A stretch of DNA of 23,477 nucleotides from Paracoccaceae bacterium (GTDB lineage Bacteria > Pseudomonadota > Alphaproteobacteria > Rhodobacterales > Rhodobacteraceae): positions 1 to 23,477 of the forward strand of contig PXES01000188.1 in assembly GCA_003564655.1 (NCBI GenBank), read 5' to 3'. A program made the translations under genes and the position numbers. The notes beneath the pieces are model-generated. The model saw only the letters and a program-made list of their open reading frames with translations. It did not search any database and was not told the origin of the DNA. The stretch's first letter is position 1, and the number at the start of each line of letters is the position of its first letter. Shown one piece after another: positions 5,682-13,660 of the stretch.

Positions 5682-7022
5682 ATGGCAGTCTCGCAGGTCA
5701 TTCTGGCAGCCGGGCAGGGCAGCCGCATGGAATCGGATCTGCCCAAGGTGCTGCACCAGCTTGCCGGGGTGCCGCTGCTCCTGCATGCAATGCGTGCGGG
5801 CGCAGCACTCGACCCCGCCCGCGTGGTGGTCGTCGTGGGTCATGGCGGCGAGCGGGTGGCCCGCGTGGTCGAGGCCGAGGACCCGCGCGCCGAGATCGCC
5901 CATCAGACCGAGCAGCAGGGCACGGCGCATGCCGTCGCGCAGGCGCGCGCGGCACTCGAGGGGCAGTCGGGTGATGTGGTGGTGCTCTATGGCGATACGC
6001 CCTTCATCCGCCCCGAAACGCTCGCCGCAATTCAGGAGGCCCGGGCCGCGCATGACATCGTGGTGCTGGGGTTCGACGCCGCCGATCCGGGCCGCTACGG
6101 GCGGCTGATCTGCGCGGGCGATACGCTGGAGCGGATTGTCGAGTTCAAGGACGCGACAGAGGCCGAGCGCGCGATCACCTTGTGCAACAGCGGCGTCATC
6201 TGCGCCGACCGCGCGGTGCTGTTCGACCTGATCGCCGAGGTCGGCAACGCCAATGCGGCGGGCGAGTATTACCTGACCGACATCGTGGAACTGGGCCGCG
6301 CGCGGGGTCTGTCGGCGGGCGTCGTGCGCTGCGCCGAGGCCGAGACGCTGGGCATCAACACCCGCGCCGAGCTTGCCCGCGCCGAGGCCGCCTTTCAGGC
6401 CCGCTCCCGCGCGGACGCGCTGGAAAACGGCGTCACGCTGGTCGCGCCTGACACGGTGATTTTCGCGCAGGACACGTATCTGGGCCGCGACTGCGTGGTG
6501 GAACCTTACGTCGTCTTTGGCCCCGGTGTCACGGTCGAGACCGGCGCCACCATCCGCGCCTTCAGCCATCTGGAAGGCGCGCATGTCAGCCGCGGCGCGG
6601 TGGTCGGCCCCTATGCAAGGCTGCGCCCCGGTGCCGAACTGGCCGAAGACGTCCGCATCGGCAATTTCGTCGAGGTGAAATCCGCGCAGATCGACGAAGG
6701 GGCGAAGGTCAATCACCTCTCTTACGTGGGGGATGCGCATATCGGGGCGGGCGCGAATGTCGGCGCGGGCAGTGTGACCTGCAATTATGACGGCGTGTTC
6801 AAGCACCACACCGAAATCGGCGCGGGCGCGTTCATAGGCTCCTCCACCATGCTTGTGGCCCCCGTGCGGGGGGGGGCAGGGGCGGTGACGGGCTCGGGCT
6901 CGGTCATCACCAGTGACGTGCCCGACGGCGCGCTGGCGCTGGGTCGCGCGCGGCAACAGACGAAACCGGGACTGGGCAAGCGGCTGATGGACCGGCTGCG
7001 CGCGGCAAAGGCGAAAGGATAG
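5682..7022 (+). CDS. glmU: Bifunctional GlcN-1-P acetyltransferase / GlcNAc-1-P uridylyltransferase
   Basis: GlmU carries out the last two steps to UDP-GlcNAc, the precursor of peptidoglycan and lipid A, in the cytoplasm. The 446-residue protein has the nucleotidyl-transfer domain first (LAAGQGSRMESDLPKVLHQL at about 8-27, QQGTAHAV, then VLYGDTPFI with the metal-binding Asp). A left-handed beta-helix acetyltransferase domain follows, with FSHLEGAHV, RLRPGAELAEDVRIGNFVEV and CNYDGVFKHHTEIGAGAFIG. The frame opens at a TTG upstream (5616), but ATG at 5682 is preceded by AGGCAGGA and matches family starts. glmS begins six bases after the stop, so the two are co-transcribed. A run of nine G at 6868-6876 lies in the helix domain with the frame intact. 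Confidence 0.97.
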   Translation: MAVSQVILAAGQGSRMESDLPKVLHQLAGVPLLLHAMRAGAALDPARVVVVVGHGGERVARVVEAEDPRAEIAHQTEQQGTAHAVAQARAALEGQSGDVVVLYGDTPFIRPETLAAIQEARAAHDIVVLGFDAADPGRYGRLICAGDTLERIVEFKDATEAERAITLCNSGVICADRAVLFDLIAEVGNANAAGEYYLTDIVELGRARGLSAGVVRCAEAETLGINTRAELARAEAAFQARSRADALENGVTLVAPDTVIFAQDTYLGRDCVVEPYVVFGPGVTVETGATIRAFSHLEGAHVSRGAVVGPYARLRPGAELAEDVRIGNFVEVKSAQIDEGAKVNHLSYVGDAHIGAGANVGAGSVTCNYDGVFKHHTEIGAGAFIGSSTMLVAPVRGGAGAVTGSGSVITSDVPDGALALGRARQQTKPGLGKRLMDRLRAAKAKG

Positions 7023-7028
7023 GGCGTC

Positions 7029-8840
7029 ATGTGCGGAATCGTGGGCGTGCTGGGGCAGCACGAGGTCTCGCCGATCATTCTCGACGCGCTCAAGCGGCTG
7101 GAATATCGCGGGTATGACTCGGCCGGGATCGCGACCGTGCATCAGGGCACGCTCGACCGGCGCCGCGCCGTGGGCAAGCTGATCAACCTGTCGGACACGC
7201 TGGTGCATCAGCCGCTGCCGGGGCGCGCCGGGATCGGGCATACGCGCTGGGCCACGCATGGCGGCCCCTCGGTCGCCAATGCCCACCCCCACCAGGTCGG
7301 GCGCGTGGCCGTGGTGCATAACGGCATCATCGAGAATTTCCGCGCCCTGCGCGCCGAGATGACCGAGGCCGGCGCGCAATTCTCCAGCGAAACCGATACC
7401 GAGACGATCGCGCAGCTTGCCAGCCACCATCTCGATCAGGGGATGACCCCGGTGCAGGCCGCGCGCGCAACGCTCAAGCGGCTGGAAGGGGCGTTTGCGC
7501 TGGCCTTCGTGTTTGCGGGCGAGGACGATCTGATCGTCTGCGCCCGGCGCGGCTCGCCCTTGTGCATCGGCCATGGCGAGGGCGAAATGTATCTCGGCTC
7601 GGACGCGATTGCGCTGGCGGCGATGACCGACCGCATCACCTATCTGGAAGAGGGGGATTGGGCGATCCTGACCCGTGCGGGCGCGCAGATCTTCGACGCC
7701 GAGGATCGCCAGACATCGCGCCCCCTGACGCGGGTCGATCTTGCGCAGACCCGCGTGGACAAGTCGGGCCACCGTCATTTCATGGCCAAGGAAATGGCCG
7801 AACAGCCCGCCGTGCTGCAACAGGCGCTCGCTGCCTATTCCGGCGCCGGGGGCATCGCTTTGCCCGAGGGGCTGGATTTCGCGCGTGCCGACCGGCTGAT
7901 CCTCGTCGCCTGCGGGACCGCCCATTACGCCTGCCAGGTGGCGAAATACTGGTTCGAGCAATTCGCGGGCCTTCCAGTGGAACTCGATATCGCCTCGGAG
8001 TTCCGCTACCGCGCCCCGGTGCTGGGGGCCTCCAACATGGCGGTCTTCGTCAGCCAGTCGGGCGAGACGGCCGATACGCTGGCGGCGCTGCGCCATGTGC
8101 GGGGCCATGTCGGGCAGGTGGTGTCGGTGGTCAATGTGCCGAGTTCCTCGATCGCGCGCGAAAGCGATGTGGTGCTGCCCATCCATGCCGGGCCGGAGAT
8201 TGGCGTCGCCTCGACCAAGGCCTTCACGGCGCAGTTGCAGGTGCTGGCACTTATGGCGCTGGAAGCCGGGCGCGCGCGCGGCTTTCTCGATGCCGCGACG
8301 CACGCCGCACGGATGGACGATCTGCGCGCCGCGCCCGGCTACATCGCCCAGGCGCTCGACCGCGAGGACGAGATCCGCCGCCTGACCGAGATGCTGGCCA
8401 ATGCCCGCGACGTGCTGTTTCTGGGCCGTGGGGCGATGTTCCCGCTGGCGCTGGAGGGGGCGCTGAAACTCAAGGAAATCAGCTATATCCATGCCGAAGC
8501 CTATGCCGCGGGCGAGTTGAAGCATGGCCCCATCGCACTGATCGACAGGGATCTGCCGGTCATCATCTTCGCCCCCCATGACGCGCTCTTCGACAAGACC
8601 GTCTCGAACATGCAGGAAGTGATGGCGCGGCAGGGCCGTGTGATGCTGATCTCGGACGCGGCCGGGCTGGCCGAGGTTGATGACGTGCCCCACTGGCTGC
8701 AGATGCCCGCTGTCCCGCCGCTGATCGCGCCGATGGTCTATGCGATCCCCGCGCAGCTTATCGCCTATCACACGGCATTGCATCGCGGCACCGATGTCGA
8801 CCAGCCGCGCAATCTGGCGAAATCCGTGACCGTGGAATGA
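7029..8840 (+). CDS. glmS: Glutamine--fructose-6-phosphate aminotransferase
   Basis: GlmS makes glucosamine-6-phosphate from fructose-6-phosphate and glutamine, the entry step to UDP-GlcNAc. The 603-residue protein begins MCGIVGVLG, so Cys2 becomes the N-terminal nucleophile of the Ntn glutaminase domain; EYRGYDSAG and RWATHGGPSVANAHPH follow. Two SIS sugar-isomerase domains show VSQSGETADTLAALR, STKAFTAQLQ and GALKLKEISYIHAEAYAAGE. The C-terminus DVDQPRNLAKSVTVE is the family ending that lies over the active site. The ribosome site is AAAGGAT within the end of glmU. The next gene starts in its stop codon (ATGA). No ribozyme-like leader is seen in the six-base gap. Confidence 0.98.
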   Translation: MCGIVGVLGQHEVSPIILDALKRLEYRGYDSAGIATVHQGTLDRRRAVGKLINLSDTLVHQPLPGRAGIGHTRWATHGGPSVANAHPHQVGRVAVVHNGIIENFRALRAEMTEAGAQFSSETDTETIAQLASHHLDQGMTPVQAARATLKRLEGAFALAFVFAGEDDLIVCARRGSPLCIGHGEGEMYLGSDAIALAAMTDRITYLEEGDWAILTRAGAQIFDAEDRQTSRPLTRVDLAQTRVDKSGHRHFMAKEMAEQPAVLQQALAAYSGAGGIALPEGLDFARADRLILVACGTAHYACQVAKYWFEQFAGLPVELDIASEFRYRAPVLGASNMAVFVSQSGETADTLAALRHVRGHVGQVVSVVNVPSSSIARESDVVLPIHAGPEIGVASTKAFTAQLQVLALMALEAGRARGFLDAATHAARMDDLRAAPGYIAQALDREDEIRRLTEMLANARDVLFLGRGAMFPLALEGALKLKEISYIHAEAYAAGELKHGPIALIDRDLPVIIFAPHDALFDKTVSNMQEVMARQGRVMLISDAAGLAEVDDVPHWLQMPAVPPLIAPMVYAIPAQLIAYHTALHRGTDVDQPRNLAKSVTVE

Positions 8841-9520
8841 CCGCCGCCGCGCTGCTGGCGGAGCTGCGCGGCCTCGGCGCGCCCGACACGGCCGCCGAGA
8901 TGGCCGCCTATCACAAGACCGCGCGCCCTTTCGTGGGCGTCCCGGCGCAGCTGCTCGACCAGCGCGCGCGCGATCTGCGCCGCAGCCTGACCCTGGCGCA
9001 GCGGCTGGACGCGGCGCAGGGCCTCTGGGACAGCGACATTCACGAGGCCCGCATCCTCGCCGCCAAGCTGCTGACGCAGGCCCGCATCCGCCCCGATGAT
9101 GCGCCGGTCTGGGACATGATCGCGGGCTGGGTTCCACAATTCGACAGCTGGGCGCTGGCCGATCACGCCTCGGTGGCAGGCGCGAAGCGGTTGCAGGCCA
9201 ACCTCGCGCGGCTGGACACGGTCGAGGGCTGGACGCGCGATCCGAACCCGTGGGTGCGCCGTAGCGCGCTGGTGATGACGCTGCCCTTCGCCCGGCTCGC
9301 GCATCCGAAACCGGCAGAGCTGGCCGTGCGTGACCGCGTGCTGGGCTGGGCCGCGGGCTATGTCGCGGACCGGGACCGCTTTATCCAGAAGGCGGTCGCA
9401 TGGTGGCTGCGTGACCTCTCGCGCCGCGACCCTGCGGCGGTGCGCGCCTTTCTCGACGGCCCCGGCGCGGGGCTCGCCCCTTTCGCCCGGCGCGAAGCCG
9501 CGCGGCTCATGCCGCCTTGA
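8837..9520 (+). CDS. DNA alkylation repair protein, AlkD-like HEAT-repeat family
   Basis: The 227-residue all-helical protein fits the DNA alkylation repair family (PF08713; AlkC/AlkD). AlkD-type enzymes remove N3- and N7-alkylated bases using a concave HEAT-repeat surface, without flipping the base. Visible landmarks are WDSDIHEARILAAKLL (about 64-79), FDSWALAD (102-109, matching the AlkD segment with the key Trp and Asp), NPWVRRSALV (137-146), and FIQKAVAWWLRDLSRRDP (182-199, holding the second Trp). The start overlaps the glmS stop by four bases, indicating translational coupling, and the 3' end overlaps convergent hisA by 14 bases. Substrate range cannot be read from sequence. Why it is tied to amino-sugar synthesis is not clear. 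Confidence 0.87.
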   Translation: MTAAALLAELRGLGAPDTAAEMAAYHKTARPFVGVPAQLLDQRARDLRRSLTLAQRLDAAQGLWDSDIHEARILAAKLLTQARIRPDDAPVWDMIAGWVPQFDSWALADHASVAGAKRLQANLARLDTVEGWTRDPNPWVRRSALVMTLPFARLAHPKPAELAVRDRVLGWAAGYVADRDRFIQKAVAWWLRDLSRRDPAAVRAFLDGPGAGLAPFARREAARLMPP

Positions 9521-10232
9521 GCACCGCCAGCGCCTCGGCCAGATCAAGCTTGCCGTCATAAAGCGCGCGCCCCGAAATCGCCCCGTCAAGGCCCGCGCCG
9601 CAATCGCGCAGCGCGATCAGGTCGTCGAGCCGCGACACCCCGCCCGAGGCGATGACCGGCACGCTGACTGCACGCGCAAGCGCGGCGGTGGCGGCGACAT
9701 TCGGCCCCTGCATCGCCCCGTCGCGGTCGATATCGGTGTAGATGATCGCCGCGACCCCCGCATCCTCGAAGCGGCGGGCAAGGTCGGTGGCCTCGATTTC
9801 GGTCTCCTCGGCCCAGCCGCGCGTCGCCACGCGGCCCGCGCGCGCATCGATCCCGACCGCGATCTGCCCCGGAAACGCCCGCGCCGCCTGCCGCACCAGA
9901 TCGGGGTCCTCCACCGCAACGGTCCCGAGGATCACCCGCCGCAAGCCCTTCTCCAGCCAGTCCGCGATGGTGGCCATGTCGCGGATGCCGCCCCCAAGCT
10001 GGCAGGGCAGATCGACCGCCGCCAGGATCGCCTCGACCGCACCCGCATTGACCGGGCGCCCCGCGAACGCGCCGTTGAGGTCCACCAGATGCAGCCACTC
10101 GGCCCCTTGCGCGGCGAAGCTCTGCGCCTGATCGGCGGGCGCGTCGCTGAACACGGTCGCCTGATCCATCGCCCCCTTGTACAGGCGCACGCACTGCCCG
10201 TCTTTCAGGTCTATCGCAGGATAAAGGATCAT
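9507..10232 (-). CDS. hisA: ProFAR isomerase of histidine biosynthesis
   Basis: HisA opens the ribose ring of ProFAR by an Amadori rearrangement, the fourth step of histidine synthesis. The 241-residue (beta-alpha)8 barrel begins MILYPAIDLKDG with catalytic Asp8. It has QLGGGIRD and GTVAVEDP (phosphate side), VGIDARAGRVATRGW with the second catalytic Asp at 129, YTDIDRDGAMQGPN and IASGGVSRLDDL. Length and motifs are standard. AAAGG lies nine bases before the ATG. In many relatives hisA sits with hisH and hisF; here it stands alone between convergent alkD-like and divergent murB. The final 14 bases overlap the opposing gene. Confidence 0.97.
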   Translation of the reverse strand: MILYPAIDLKDGQCVRLYKGAMDQATVFSDAPADQAQSFAAQGAEWLHLVDLNGAFAGRPVNAGAVEAILAAVDLPCQLGGGIRDMATIADWLEKGLRRVILGTVAVEDPDLVRQAARAFPGQIAVGIDARAGRVATRGWAEETEIEATDLARRFEDAGVAAIIYTDIDRDGAMQGPNVAATAALARAVSVPVIASGGVSRLDDLIALRDCGAGLDGAISGRALYDGKLDLAEALAVLKAA

Positions 10233-10412
10233 CGCAGGGGCCTTTCGTTGGGTCTTGCGCGCCTTCTAGCCGCGCCCGTGCGCCGGGGGAACCCCCCGCC
10301 GCAGGCGCCGGCAGAAGCGCCCGCTCGGGGCCCCGCCCGCCCTCCCAATGGCCCGCTCGCGGGCGCTGCCCGGCCCTGCGGCCCGGGCGAGGAAGGTTGC
10401 GCGGCCGGTGCA
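10233..10412. other. GC-rich intergenic stretch between hisA and murB
   Basis: No gene is seen. The stretch is very rich in G and C and holds a 9-bp inverted repeat, AGCGCCCGC (10316-10324) with GCGGGCGCT (10359-10367). A compact GGGGG/CCCCC hairpin lies at about 10283-10297. It lies between divergent genes, so it should hold both promoters, but none is convincing. It looks like accumulated repeat or terminator debris at a join point. Confidence 0.4.
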
Positions 10413-10434
10413 CATTTTCTTGCCCCAAATACTC
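10413..10434. repeat. Dispersed 22-bp intergenic motif, copy 1
   Basis: The motif is CATTTTCTTGCC, two variable bases, then AAATACTC. It matches 20 of 22 bases with a copy at 21227-21248 in another intergenic gap. It is followed here by CCGCCGGAGGC; read on the minus strand the element is GCCTCCGGCGG-GAGTATTT-GG.., a small hairpin followed by an AT-rich tail. From memory, similar strings are common between genes in Rhodobacterales; this was not searched. Confidence 0.6.
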
Positions 10435-10491
10435 CCGCCGGAGGCATCCGCACTCTCGACAAGCGCCCCCGCGGCAGGCTAGGCCCATCGC

Positions 10492-11466
10492 ATGACACCC
10501 GACGAGATCCCGACCCGCGGCAGGCTGACCGCGCAGCGCCCGCTCGACGGGCTGACCTGGCTGCGCGTCGGCGGGCCGGCCGAGTGGCTGTTCCAACCCG
10601 CGGATGAGGCCGATCTCGCGGCGTTCCTCGCCGCGCTGGACCCCGCGATCCCGGTCTTCGCCATGGGGGTGGGCTCGAACCTGATCGTGCGCGATGGCGG
10701 CCTGCGCGGGGTTGTCATCCGGCTGGGGCGGGGGTTCAACGCGATCACAGTGGGCGAGACGGTCACCGCCGGGGCGGCGGCGCTCGACGCGCATGTGGCG
10801 CGGCAGGCGGCAGAGGCCGGGCGCGACCTGACCTTCCTGCGCACCATTCCCGGCAGCATCGGCGGGGCCGTGCGGATGAATGCGGGCTGCTACGGGTCCT
10901 ATGTCGCCGATCACCTGATCGAGATCACCGTCATCGACCGCGCGGGCCTGCGCCATGTGCTGCCCGCCGCGTCGCTGAACCTGCGGTATCGCCAGTCCGA
11001 CCTGCCCGAGGGCTGCATCATCACCGAGGCGCGCTTTCACGCCCCCGCAGCCGACCCGGCGGCGTTGCAGGCGCGCATGGCCGACCAGCTTGCCCGCCGC
11101 GATGCCAGCCAGCCGGTCAAGGACCGCAGCGCGGGCTCGACCTTCCGCAACCCGGCCGGGTTTTCCTCGACCGGGCAGGCGGATGACCGCCACGAGATGA
11201 AGGCCTGGGCGGTGATCGACGCGGCAGGCCTGCGCGGGGCGCGCCTGGGCGCGGCGCAGATGTCGCCCAAGCATCCGAATTTCCTGGTCAACACGGGCGG
11301 CGCGTCCGCGGCGGAACTGGAAGCGCTGGGCGAGGAGGTCCGAAAAAGGGTTTTGCAAGCGCGCGGTATTTCGCTAGAGGGGGAAATCATGCGGGTCGGC
11401 GAGCCGGTGGCGGGCAGGGAACTGCCAAAGCTGGAACCGGACCCGGACTCCGCAGGACGAAAGTGA
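10492..11466 (+). CDS. murB: UDP-N-acetylenolpyruvoylglucosamine reductase
   Basis: MurB is the FAD enzyme that reduces enolpyruvyl-UDP-GlcNAc to UDP-MurNAc, using NADPH, in the cytoplasm. The 324-residue protein shows LTWLRVGGPAEWLF and PVFAMGVGSNLIVRDGG (FAD-binding domain), FLRTIPGSIGGAVRMNAGCY, LRYRQSDLPEGCIITEARF, and DRSAGSTFRNPAG with the Ser that protonates the product. The C-domain has SPKHPNFLVNTGGASA. A 20-residue polar tail follows the usual end. The ribosome site is weak. It opens the division block; ddl follows after 48 bp. murC and murG, which usually sit just upstream, are absent here. Confidence 0.97.
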   Translation: MTPDEIPTRGRLTAQRPLDGLTWLRVGGPAEWLFQPADEADLAAFLAALDPAIPVFAMGVGSNLIVRDGGLRGVVIRLGRGFNAITVGETVTAGAAALDAHVARQAAEAGRDLTFLRTIPGSIGGAVRMNAGCYGSYVADHLIEITVIDRAGLRHVLPAASLNLRYRQSDLPEGCIITEARFHAPAADPAALQARMADQLARRDASQPVKDRSAGSTFRNPAGFSSTGQADDRHEMKAWAVIDAAGLRGARLGAAQMSPKHPNFLVNTGGASAAELEALGEEVRKRVLQARGISLEGEIMRVGEPVAGRELPKLEPDPDSAGRK

Positions 11467-11514
11467 CCCCGGCAAACGGGGCAAGCGGGCCGCAAAGGCC
11501 CAGAGGCAGTGGGA

Positions 11515-12435
11515 ATGGGCATGTCGAGCAGGGCAGCCCCCCGGATATGTGTGCTCAAGGGCGGCCTCTCGGCAGAGCGCGAGGCGTCGCTGTCCTCGGG
11601 GCATGAATGCGCCAAGGCGCTGCGGGTGGCGGGTTTTGAGGTGATCGAACTGGATGCGCGCGGCGATGTCGTGCAGCGTCTGGTCGAGGTCGCGCCCGAT
11701 ATCGTCTTCAACGCGCTGCATGGCCGGTTCGGCGAGGATGGTTGCATTCAGGGCATCCTCGAATGGCTGCGCATCCCCTACACGCATTCGGGCGTGCTGG
11801 CCTCGAGCCTGGCGATGGACAAGCAGCGCTCGAAGGATGTCTTCGTCGCTGCGGGGTTGCCGGTGGTCCCGAGCCGGATCGTCACGCGCGAGGCTGCGAT
11901 GGCCGCGCATGTCATGGACCCGCCCTATGTCGTCAAGCCCAACAACGAGGGCTCGTCGGTGGGCGTCTATCTTGTGCATGAGGCGGCGAACGGGCCGCCG
12001 CAGCTTGGCCCCGAGATGCCCGATCAGGTGATGGTCGAGGCCTTCGCGCCGGGGCGCGAGCTGACCACCACGGTCATGGGCGACCGGGCGCTGGGCGTCA
12101 CCGATATCATCACTGACGGGTGGTATGACTATGACGCGAAATACCCCCCCGGCGGGTCGCGCCATGTCCTGCCTGCCGACATCCCGCCCGAGATTGCCGC
12201 CGCCTGCCTGGATTACGCGCTGCGCGCGCATCGGGCGCTGGGCTGTCGCGGCGTCTCGCGCACCGATTTCCGCTGGGACGAAGGCCGCGGGCCGAAGGGG
12301 CTTGTCCTGCTCGAGACCAATACCCAGCCGGGGATGACGCCGACCTCGCTCTCGCCCGAACAGGCGGTGCAGTGCGGGATCAGCTTCGCCGCGTTCTGCC
12401 GCTGGATGGTGGAGGATGCCTCATGCGACCGCTAG
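11515..12435 (+). CDS. ddl: D-alanine--D-alanine ligase
   Basis: Ddl joins two D-Ala with ATP, making the dipeptide that MurF adds to the peptidoglycan precursor. ATP-grasp signatures are clear: VLKGGLSAEREASLSSG near the start, HGRFGEDGCIQGILEW, YTHSGVLASSLAMDK, YVVKPNNEGSSVGVYL, FAPGRELTTTVMG, then FRWDEG and LLETNTQPGM carrying the metal ligands. Three in-frame starts compete: GTG 11509, ATG 11515 and ATG 11521. AGAGG lies eight bases before 11515, so that one is chosen (306 residues), but 11521 is possible. The 3' end overlaps ftsQ by 13 bases. In this block it is the ddlB position. Confidence 0.95.
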   Translation: MGMSSRAAPRICVLKGGLSAEREASLSSGHECAKALRVAGFEVIELDARGDVVQRLVEVAPDIVFNALHGRFGEDGCIQGILEWLRIPYTHSGVLASSLAMDKQRSKDVFVAAGLPVVPSRIVTREAAMAAHVMDPPYVVKPNNEGSSVGVYLVHEAANGPPQLGPEMPDQVMVEAFAPGRELTTTVMGDRALGVTDIITDGWYDYDAKYPPGGSRHVLPADIPPEIAAACLDYALRAHRALGCRGVSRTDFRWDEGRGPKGLVLLETNTQPGMTPTSLSPEQAVQCGISFAAFCRWMVEDASCDR

Positions 12436-13652
12436 GCCCGCCCCCTCACGACGACGACGCGGATGCCCCGATCGCGGCCGTCACCGACACGCGCAGCTTC
12501 TGGGACCATCTGGGCGCAACGCGGGCCGAGGAATATGCCGGGCTCGACATCCTGCCGCTCGCCCCCGAGCCGCTGCCTTTGCCCGAACCGCTCGAGGGCG
12601 ATTCAGCCCTGCTGGCGGATCTGCCCGACCCCGGCATGGCAAGCCTGTCGGATGTGCTCGAGGCTGAACCGCTTCACACAGGGGGCACGCTGGCCCCCGA
12701 TCAGCCCGCAAATTCGGCAAGCCCCGTGGCGATGGCGGCAGCGCAGGCGCAGGAGCATTCCGCGCACGAGGTCGCGCCCTTCTTCACCGACCCGCCACGG
12801 CCCCGGCGGCGGTCACGCGGGCCAAGCCGCCTGCGCTACCGGCTGCAGCGCATCTGGCTGACCCCGGTCTATCGCCTGGCCATCACGGTCGGCACGCCCG
12901 TTGCGGCGCTGGCCTGTGGCGTCGCGCTCTTCTTCAGCGACGCGGGCAGGCGCGAGGCCGTCCTCGGCACGATCACGGCGATGCATTCCGCTGTCATCGA
13001 ACGCCCCGAATTCATGGTCACGACGCTGGAATTGCCGCCCACCGCGCCCGAACTCGAACCCGCGTTGCGTGCCAAGCTGGAACCCGAACTGCCGCAATCC
13101 TCGTTCCGGCTGGACCTCGATGCGCTGCGCGAACGGGTCGAGGAACTTGACTGGGTGCGCTCGGCCGATCTGCGGCTGATGGCCGACGGGGTGCTGTCGG
13201 TCTCGGTCACCGAGCGCAGCCCGGCGCTGGTCTGGCGGTCCGACGAGGGGCTGGAGCTTCTCGACGCGGGCGGGGTGCGGGTGGCGCGGGTGGCGCATCG
13301 CGGCGCGCGCGCGGATCTGCCGCTGATCGCCGGGCGCGGGGCCGACGCGCATGTGGCCGAGGCGCTGGAGCTTCTGGACGCGGCCTCTCCCCTGGGCGAG
13401 CGCCTTCTGGGGCTGTTGCGCGTCGGCGAGCGGCGCTGGGACCTCGTGCTCGACCGCGACCAGCGCATCCAGTTGCCCGAGCGTGGTGCGCTACCCGCAC
13501 TCGAGCGGATCGTCGCGCTCAACCAGGCGCAGGACCTGCTGGCCCGCGATGTGATTCATGCCGACATGCGCAACCCCGCGCGCCCGGTGCTGCGCATCAG
13601 TCAGGGTGCGATGGACCCCCTGCGCGATATCCGATCCCAGTCGATGGAGTGA
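12423..13652 (+). CDS. ftsQ: Cell division protein FtsQ with long N-terminal extension
   Basis: FtsQ is the bitopic inner-membrane protein that links early (FtsZ/A) and late (FtsL/B/W/I) divisome parts. From ATG 12423 (GGAGG eight bases before, start inside the ddl end) the product is 409 residues, against about 290-310 in most relatives I know. Residues 1-124 are acidic, Pro/Leu-rich and low-complexity (LPLAPEPLPLPEPLE at about 44-58). They are followed by a basic patch RPRRRSRGPSRLRYRLQR and one membrane segment at about 152-171. The periplasmic part has the POTRA domain (FRLDLDALRERVEELDWVRS, then LSVSVTERSPALVWR) and the beta domain. A later start such as residue 72 or 104 could give a shorter form, but neither has the overlap and ribosome site of the chosen one. 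Confidence 0.93.
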   Translation: MRPLGPPPHDDDADAPIAAVTDTRSFWDHLGATRAEEYAGLDILPLAPEPLPLPEPLEGDSALLADLPDPGMASLSDVLEAEPLHTGGTLAPDQPANSASPVAMAAAQAQEHSAHEVAPFFTDPPRPRRRSRGPSRLRYRLQRIWLTPVYRLAITVGTPVAALACGVALFFSDAGRREAVLGTITAMHSAVIERPEFMVTTLELPPTAPELEPALRAKLEPELPQSSFRLDLDALRERVEELDWVRSADLRLMADGVLSVSVTERSPALVWRSDEGLELLDAGGVRVARVAHRGARADLPLIAGRGADAHVAEALELLDAASPLGERLLGLLRVGERRWDLVLDRDQRIQLPERGALPALERIVALNQAQDLLARDVIHADMRNPARPVLRISQGAMDPLRDIRSQSME

Positions 13653-13660
13653 CCCGAAAG

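Noticed and set aside
5505..9137. A 1210-codon open frame on the minus strand opposite glmU, glmS and the AlkD-like gene
   Set aside because: It is in register with glmU and glmS codons, so it would be stopped only by sense codons TTA, CTA and TCA, which these high-GC genes avoid. The translation is Arg/His/Gly-rich with no domains, while the sense frames are complete known enzymes.
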